This document shows positions 26,601 to 29,640 of a stretch of 29,640 nucleotides of DNA, piece after piece. The stretch is from JABMRP01 sp964444795 (GTDB lineage: Bacteria > Planctomycetota > Planctomycetia > Pirellulales > Thermoguttaceae), in NCBI GenBank assembly GCA_964444795.1, contig CAYUIQ010000092.1, positions 1 through 29,640 on the forward strand, read 5' to 3'. The notes under the pieces were generated by a model. It had not been told where the DNA came from. It searched no databases and saw only the letters and a program-made list of their open reading frames with translations. Positions within the stretch are counted from its first letter, which is position 1. Each line of letters starts with the position of its first letter. The position numbers and the translations under genes were made by a program.

Positions 26601-26761
26601 CCGACCGCCTGACCGCTCTGGCCCTAGCTGACGGCGACCTGCTCGGCCACCTCGAATTACCCATCGACGGCGTGCCCCTGCGCGACGGTGTCGCGGCGGC
26701 CGACAATCGCATCTTCATTGTCACTACGACCGGCGAAGTCGTGTGTTTGACTGCTCGATAA
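23618..26761 (+). CDS. exported methyltransferase-fold/PQQ-propeller protein (intact paralogue)
   Basis: This 1047-residue secreted protein is paralogous to the interrupted gene at 17247. The signal peptide is LQALGLMIVAALAVTPAAYG. The methyltransferase-like domain (about 30-155) is degraded: motif I reads VVAGCGSPEL (58-67), without the third Gly, so SAM binding is doubtful. An extended PQQ-type propeller follows, with clear repeats (LIQAFDAYNGTLLWQ, LVALEARNGSTVWR, IHALDAGTGATLWRF, VYCLRADTGRLVWRF, IWSLDARTGEVLWR). Cys551, Cys569 and Cys571 (NCRTG and SGCGC) keep the exact spacing seen in the paralogue. GAGGTG precedes the ATG at 23618. It lies outside the cytoplasm by its signal. It could be a quinoprotein-like enzyme or a binding scaffold. 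Neither quinone use nor methyl transfer is shown. Confidence 0.88.
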   Translation: MKLQALGLMIVAALAVTPAAYGQPGAAKVNIHNPSPEITSALVQEIVSAAGTRGGLCVVAGCGSPELVAALVRQSDFFVHVLESDETELRRIRQVIDSTGAYGRRASAERGNLSRLPYPDYCANLIICDLPGLPREDACWTELLRVLRQGGLAYVGQSARTARTCTPISAEALRGKLTTAGVADFDIVEMHGLWARIRRSQPAGMRDWSHGRWGTPGNNPCVDDSLVRAPFHTSWIAEPNSFTKFGLPLASGGRVLLRHGGITYEGRYKPSQQPDLIQAFDAYNGTLLWQRRLEEPEGDGFVAVGDRVFAAGRTTLVALEARNGSTVWRLQAEDALPGMQCWGGYRCRDDVLVAAVCDTLPRQRARVRQTGLVGLSPSDGSLRWKLRPPSGVASFALGPQRCFYRSDGDLVAVRIADSQEVWRRAMAGAGIVRYAGGTVYTDSACFAASDGTAGRRGNFRGVLVGDRVIVGGMKGVSVTDLATGNRIPAFPVPRDPYCPKTGIPDGCSFMYGRCIMSTASTNCYFFSYGGTVIGDLIRDEVFPCESFRSNCRTGVIVGGGMVYNSPSGCGCSLPVRGGISLVPVDESLYWCRDESKPLPQLEKGPAFADEIRAAEARDAWPCFRHDPARSGVTEARVRWPVARGWQTRLSGKLTPPIVVGGRVFIGSDNHSIHALDAGTGATLWRFVTGGEVWASPAWWQGRLYVGSQDGWVYCLRADTGRLVWRFRGAPHDRKMLYYGRPQSLWPIAGGVIVEEGTVQFYAGRCSHDRVFIWSLDARTGEVLWRNDRAGRAVEVTGPTGGVSPHGVSPSGVLAASGETLYVPQGPYAPAAFARDDGRILWWGRRGDSLQRSNIEVQNLGGPNLVVTENLLFVGGPNPVTGSSQSFVVLDAQSGRMWGADDPRLFSKAGRDENGEAINVQRAAFGTKPIRFGREFSPVVVDGGVLVPGYRGGLLDLKKHLQTQFTATGVDARKWSAPLPSGTLTVAGDKVLIASADRLTALALADGDLLGHLELPIDGVPLRDGVAAADNRIFIVTTTGEVVCLTAR

Positions 26762-26770
26762 CAGCATGAG

Positions 26771-26937
26771 AAAGGAGCTGTTTCGCGCATAAACAACGCT
26801 CTATTATAGTCCTCCTCGTGCCCGCCGCTCTGCTGCCGATCTTGGCGACGGCCGTGGATCAAGCCGTAAGGAAGGTGTCCACTCCGTTGTGCATATGCGA
26901 GAAACGACTGGATGGACACACGCTATTCACTTGGTGA
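26771..26937 (+). pseudogene. decayed start of an exported-protein gene
   Basis: A strong ribosome site AAAGGAG (26771-26777) is followed by CAT AAA CAA CGC. From 26791 the frame reads KQRSIIVLLVPAALLPILA then TAVDQ, a textbook signal peptide, but no ATG precedes it. One G between 26790 and 26791 would restore ATG-AAA-CAA. The frame runs to TGA at 26935-26937, inside the end of the convergent hydrolase gene, with no recognisable mature domain. Best read as the 5' stub of a lost third gene downstream of the PQQ gene. Confidence 0.45.
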
Positions 26938-28083
26938 CGATTGCCACTTCCTTGCCCACGCGGCCACCTCGCGATTCGTTTGGCTGATCGCGGCGATGGC
27001 CTGCTGATCGGGCACCTCCTGCTCGTCGCGCAGGCCGCACTTGCGGCAACGGTTCCGCAGGTAGGCACCGCAGAGATGGAATCCGATGCAACCGGGCAAC
27101 TCGCGCAAGGCAGCCATCGTCTCCCGATACCACGTCGGGTCGTGACCTTTCGAACCGTCTGCGCGAGTGCTGCGACGCGACGCGTCGGCCAACAGAACCG
27201 GCTTGCCAGTCAGCGTGTGCCAGCGATCCAAGTCGCCGCGAATCTGCTCCGTCGGGGCGAAGTGCTGAAAGCTGAGCACGTCGACATACTGCACGGCGGC
27301 CTTGACAACTTCTTTGGGCAATGCCTGGCGAGCCTCGTAACGGTCGCCCAGAATCAGGTGGTTCTTGTCGTAGCGGCGAATCGCATCGTGAGTCACCTGG
27401 TGGTAGCGACTCGCCAGATCGAACAGTTCGCGCCGCCCCGATTCCGTTTCGAGTTTCGTGGGATCGAACAACGGCCCCTTCCACTCGCTCTCAGCCCGCG
27501 TGTGAACCCACGTTGGACAGTCGATGTAGAAGTAGCCGATCAGCTTCGGGTCGCCGGAAAACCGGGCGCAGTGAGCCCGCGCAACATAGTCGCACCACTC
27601 TTCGAAATCCTTGCTGGGCAGGTCGGGGTGCCTGGTTTCCGCCTCCCACTGGTGGAAATCGGCAAAGGGCAGCATGTGGCAATATGGCATCCCCAGCCAC
27701 TGGTATTCTTCAAAGGTGAAGTTGCGGGAATGACGGTGATTGGTGGGCGTGCGAGTGACGACTTCCTGTACCCAGCCGACCGAATTGAAGCCCCAACTTT
27801 CCAGATCGGGCCCAACGGACTCCTGCAACCATCGTTGCATGCTGCCGCCGTACTTGTCTCGCCAAATCGCGATGTTCTCGGCATATCGTAACGTCGCGGG
27901 ATCGATGTGATTCATGCCGACGGAGAAGAAAGGTTCTCCTTCGGGCGTCGAGAGCAACCAACGTTTGCCGAATCGACGCACGCGAAAGAAGCCCGAACCG
28001 GCTTCGCTTCCACGAGCCGTGCAAGCCAAGTTAAGCGCACTCACGGCAGCAGCGGCCATCCAACGGCGACGGGATATTCTCAT
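26923..28083 (-). CDS. Tat-exported agarase-like glycoside hydrolase
   Basis: This 386-residue protein has a twin-arginine signal (MRISRRRWMAAAAVSALNLA), so it is exported folded. The mature part opens FGKRWLLSTPEGEPFFSVGMNH, the start of a TIM-barrel family annotated as agarase-like, and contains barrel motifs LESWGFNSVGW, LIGYFYIDCPTW, NHLILGDRYEAR, VDVLSFQHF, GKPVLLADAS and IGFHLCGAYL. Acidic residues lie at the usual strand ends, but the nucleophile position carries Asp (LLADAS) rather than a clear Glu, so I do not assign the mechanism. The ATG at 28083 has a modest AAGGA upstream. It follows the lyase-like gene by 130 bases on the same strand, probably one transcript. Substrate inferred only from family. 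Confidence 0.82.
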   Translation of the reverse strand: MRISRRRWMAAAAVSALNLACTARGSEAGSGFFRVRRFGKRWLLSTPEGEPFFSVGMNHIDPATLRYAENIAIWRDKYGGSMQRWLQESVGPDLESWGFNSVGWVQEVVTRTPTNHRHSRNFTFEEYQWLGMPYCHMLPFADFHQWEAETRHPDLPSKDFEEWCDYVARAHCARFSGDPKLIGYFYIDCPTWVHTRAESEWKGPLFDPTKLETESGRRELFDLASRYHQVTHDAIRRYDKNHLILGDRYEARQALPKEVVKAAVQYVDVLSFQHFAPTEQIRGDLDRWHTLTGKPVLLADASRRSTRADGSKGHDPTWYRETMAALRELPGCIGFHLCGAYLRNRCRKCGLRDEQEVPDQQAIAAISQTNREVAAWARKWQSSPSE

Positions 28084-28213
28084 GCCATGTGTCCTTCAGC
28101 CGACGCTTCCGATTCGGGTTAACCTTGGAACGGATCCAGGCCTGCAACGGGGCCAGTTTAGGGTCTCCCGCGTTTCGCGTCAAATGTCCAGGCGGTATTG
28201 CATCGTGTGGCAA

Positions 28214-29640
28214 CTAGCGCGAAGAATATTCCCGAGACGGCATCCAGTTTCCGACACACGTGTTCCCCAAAGCATCGCGATTTGGCGGAGGGCTGGCGCT
28301 GGTGGCGACGACGATGTCGTCGACGAATACATAGTTGGTGGGTGGGTTCTCGTTGTTCCAGTACGTGAACAGGTAGAGGTGGTCGATGGTTCCGTCCGCC
28401 GTGCTGATCGTCGGTACGTCCGTTCTGTCGAAGATCACCTTCCCATCGCGCCAAACGCGAAACCGGCCCTTGCCGCCGGCGTCCACCGATTCGTTGTCGA
28501 CGAAGAGGTACATCTCATAGCATTCCCAACGATCTCGGGCGAGCGGCGGCCCGTCATAGGTTCGCCAGATGTTGTGCCCTTCCTTAATCGTTCGCAGAAC
28601 CGATTTGTTGCCGTCGGCGTTGTCCACGTACAAGTCATTGTAGCCACCGTTCTTCTTGTCTCCCGTTTGGTTGTGGAGACGCATGAATTTCATCCAGGGC
28701 GCGGCGCTGAACTCGAAGTCCCCAGGCCAGAGGACGAAAAGCCGTACCCAAACCTCGCTGCCTCGCGGCAATGCGGGTTTGATCGGAATCACGCCTCCCC
28801 AACGGCCAAAGCCACCCTTGTCGCCTTTGTGGATCGCCATCCGGGCCGAACGTTGCCCGTGGTGTGCCTTCTCGCCGGAAGCCTTCGTCCGACCTGCAGC
28901 GTCGAACGGTTTTCCGGCGCTGAGCGGCACGCCGTTATCGTAAGCCTCGAGATCATCGAAGAAATAGGGGGCGAAGGGTGCGGACACTGCCGCGGTCTCG
29001 CCTGCACGGCGTGGCACGGTCTTGCGCCCATACGTCTCTCTGACAGACTCCAGCCACCAGAGGATGCCCGCGTCTGGATGGATCGTATCGATATCCGTGC
29101 TCCAGGGAGCCTGCCCGTCGCTGCCGGAACCGAGTTCGGATCGTCCGCCCGGCTTGGTAAAAGGACCGTCCACGCCCTCGGCCGGGCCGCACTGCAGCCA
29201 GGTGCTGGCAAAAACGTAGCCGTTGGAACGTTCCAGTTGATCGCGAGTCTTCTTCCTCTGGTCCTCTTTCATTTCCGCCGTGTAGCGCCCGATCCGCGAG
29301 TAGTTGTGGAAGCTGCCGTCGTCCTGATGGGTCTGTTTGCTATAGCGGCCCCAATAACCGCCAGGCGCATTCCCGGGGGTCGCTTCACTGTCAAACCAGG
29401 GTTTGTCCGCTTCCTTGTTGCCGAAATGCATATTCAGATCTTCGTTGGGCGGGTCCTGCCTGGTGTTGTTGGCCACCGGCAGACTGGGATTGGCCGCTTT
29501 GGCGGCGCGGATGAGTGATTCGACTTTCCAGTCGTTGGCCCTGCCCGGCATGCCCTCGCTGTCGGCATAGAGAATGACGGGCGTAAATCCCTCGTCGGCC
29601 AACCATTGTGCCGTGTTGCCCACCGCTCGATCGGCGTCGG
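28214..29640 (-). CDS. polysaccharide-active protein: TIM-barrel-like part plus jelly-roll lyase-like domain (5' end outside window)
   Basis: At least 475 residues are present. The frame is open to the right edge, so the start and any signal peptide lie outside the window. The visible N-terminal half (FTPVILYADSEGMPG, IRAAKAANPSLPVANNTRQD, NGYVFASTWLQCGP) resembles the end of a TIM-barrel hydrolase. The C-terminal half (about the last 220 residues: FFDDLEAYDNG, RSARMAIHKGDKGGFGRWGG, PRGSEVWVRLFVLWP, WMKFMRLHNQT, GRFRVWRDGKVIF, LYLFTYWNNE, YVFVDDIVV) is a concanavalin-like jelly roll of the kind found in polysaccharide lyases and carbohydrate-binding domains. Whether both parts are catalytic is unknown. 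Confidence 0.75.
   Translation of the reverse strand, partial: DADRAVGNTAQWLADEGFTPVILYADSEGMPGRANDWKVESLIRAAKAANPSLPVANNTRQDPPNEDLNMHFGNKEADKPWFDSEATPGNAPGGYWGRYSKQTHQDDGSFHNYSRIGRYTAEMKEDQRKKTRDQLERSNGYVFASTWLQCGPAEGVDGPFTKPGGRSELGSGSDGQAPWSTDIDTIHPDAGILWWLESVRETYGRKTVPRRAGETAAVSAPFAPYFFDDLEAYDNGVPLSAGKPFDAAGRTKASGEKAHHGQRSARMAIHKGDKGGFGRWGGVIPIKPALPRGSEVWVRLFVLWPGDFEFSAAPWMKFMRLHNQTGDKKNGGYNDLYVDNADGNKSVLRTIKEGHNIWRTYDGPPLARDRWECYEMYLFVDNESVDAGGKGRFRVWRDGKVIFDRTDVPTISTADGTIDHLYLFTYWNNENPPTNYVFVDDIVVATSASPPPNRDALGNTCVGNWMPSREYSSR

Noticed and set aside
27914..29518. Open frame of 534 codons on the plus strand
   Set aside because: It crosses two minus-strand genes and their intergenic gap and has no family pattern.
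1..29640. tRNA, rRNA or CRISPR array
   Set aside because: No cloverleaf-like segments, rRNA motifs or regularly spaced repeats were recognised on either strand by eye. A dedicated scan would be decisive.

Overview
The window looks like a chromosome segment of a Planctomycetota bacterium (Pirellulales-type), although no marker gene here fixes the taxon. The grounds are moderately GC-rich DNA, a palindromic repeat of a type I associate with planctomycete genomes (3536-3591), a planctomycete-style ECF sigma factor, GYF-domain membrane protein and Tat-exported TIM-barrel protein, and a dense set of exported PQQ-propeller, FG-GAP, beta-helix and polysaccharide-active proteins. I found no tRNA, rRNA or CRISPR array.

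Left part (about 1-10.5 kb), mostly housekeeping and small conserved genes: an ECF-like sigma factor (-), a 7Fe ferredoxin (+, with a recognisable sigma70-like promoter), an HNH endonuclease (-), a small zinc-ribbon protein and a membrane-anchored thermonuclease (+, adjacent), an isocitrate/isopropylmalate dehydrogenase (+), a Gfo/Idh/MocA-fold protein that has lost its catalytic residues and is coupled through an ATGA overlap to a RecA/KaiC-like ATPase (+), a DUF4160-DUF2442 pair (-), a GYF-domain membrane protein (-), a Tat-exported TIM-barrel sugar-isomerase-like protein (-) and a tiny basic peptide (-).

Middle boundary (10.67-11.7 kb): a 5'-truncated insertion-sequence transposase abuts the 3' end of a large glycoside hydrolase gene.

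Right part (11.7-29.6 kb): a cluster of exported proteins in alternating orientation. In order: a clan GH-A hydrolase (-); an FG-GAP propeller fused to a helical catalytic-looking domain (+), followed 55 bases later by a methyltransferase-fold/PQQ-propeller protein carrying an internal deletion and frameshift (+); two translationally adjacent parallel beta-helix proteins (-); a second, intact methyltransferase-fold/PQQ-propeller protein with a degraded SAM motif (+), followed by a decayed signal-peptide gene; and an agarase-like hydrolase downstream of a TIM-barrel plus jelly-roll polysaccharide-active protein that runs off the right edge (-). Together these suggest degradation of a complex, perhaps marine or plant-derived, polysaccharide outside the cytoplasm. 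Substrate and pathway are not visible in the sequence.

The least understood items are the exported methyltransferase-fold/PQQ fusions with a shared C-x17-C-x-C motif, and the pseudo-oxidoreductase/ATPase pair.
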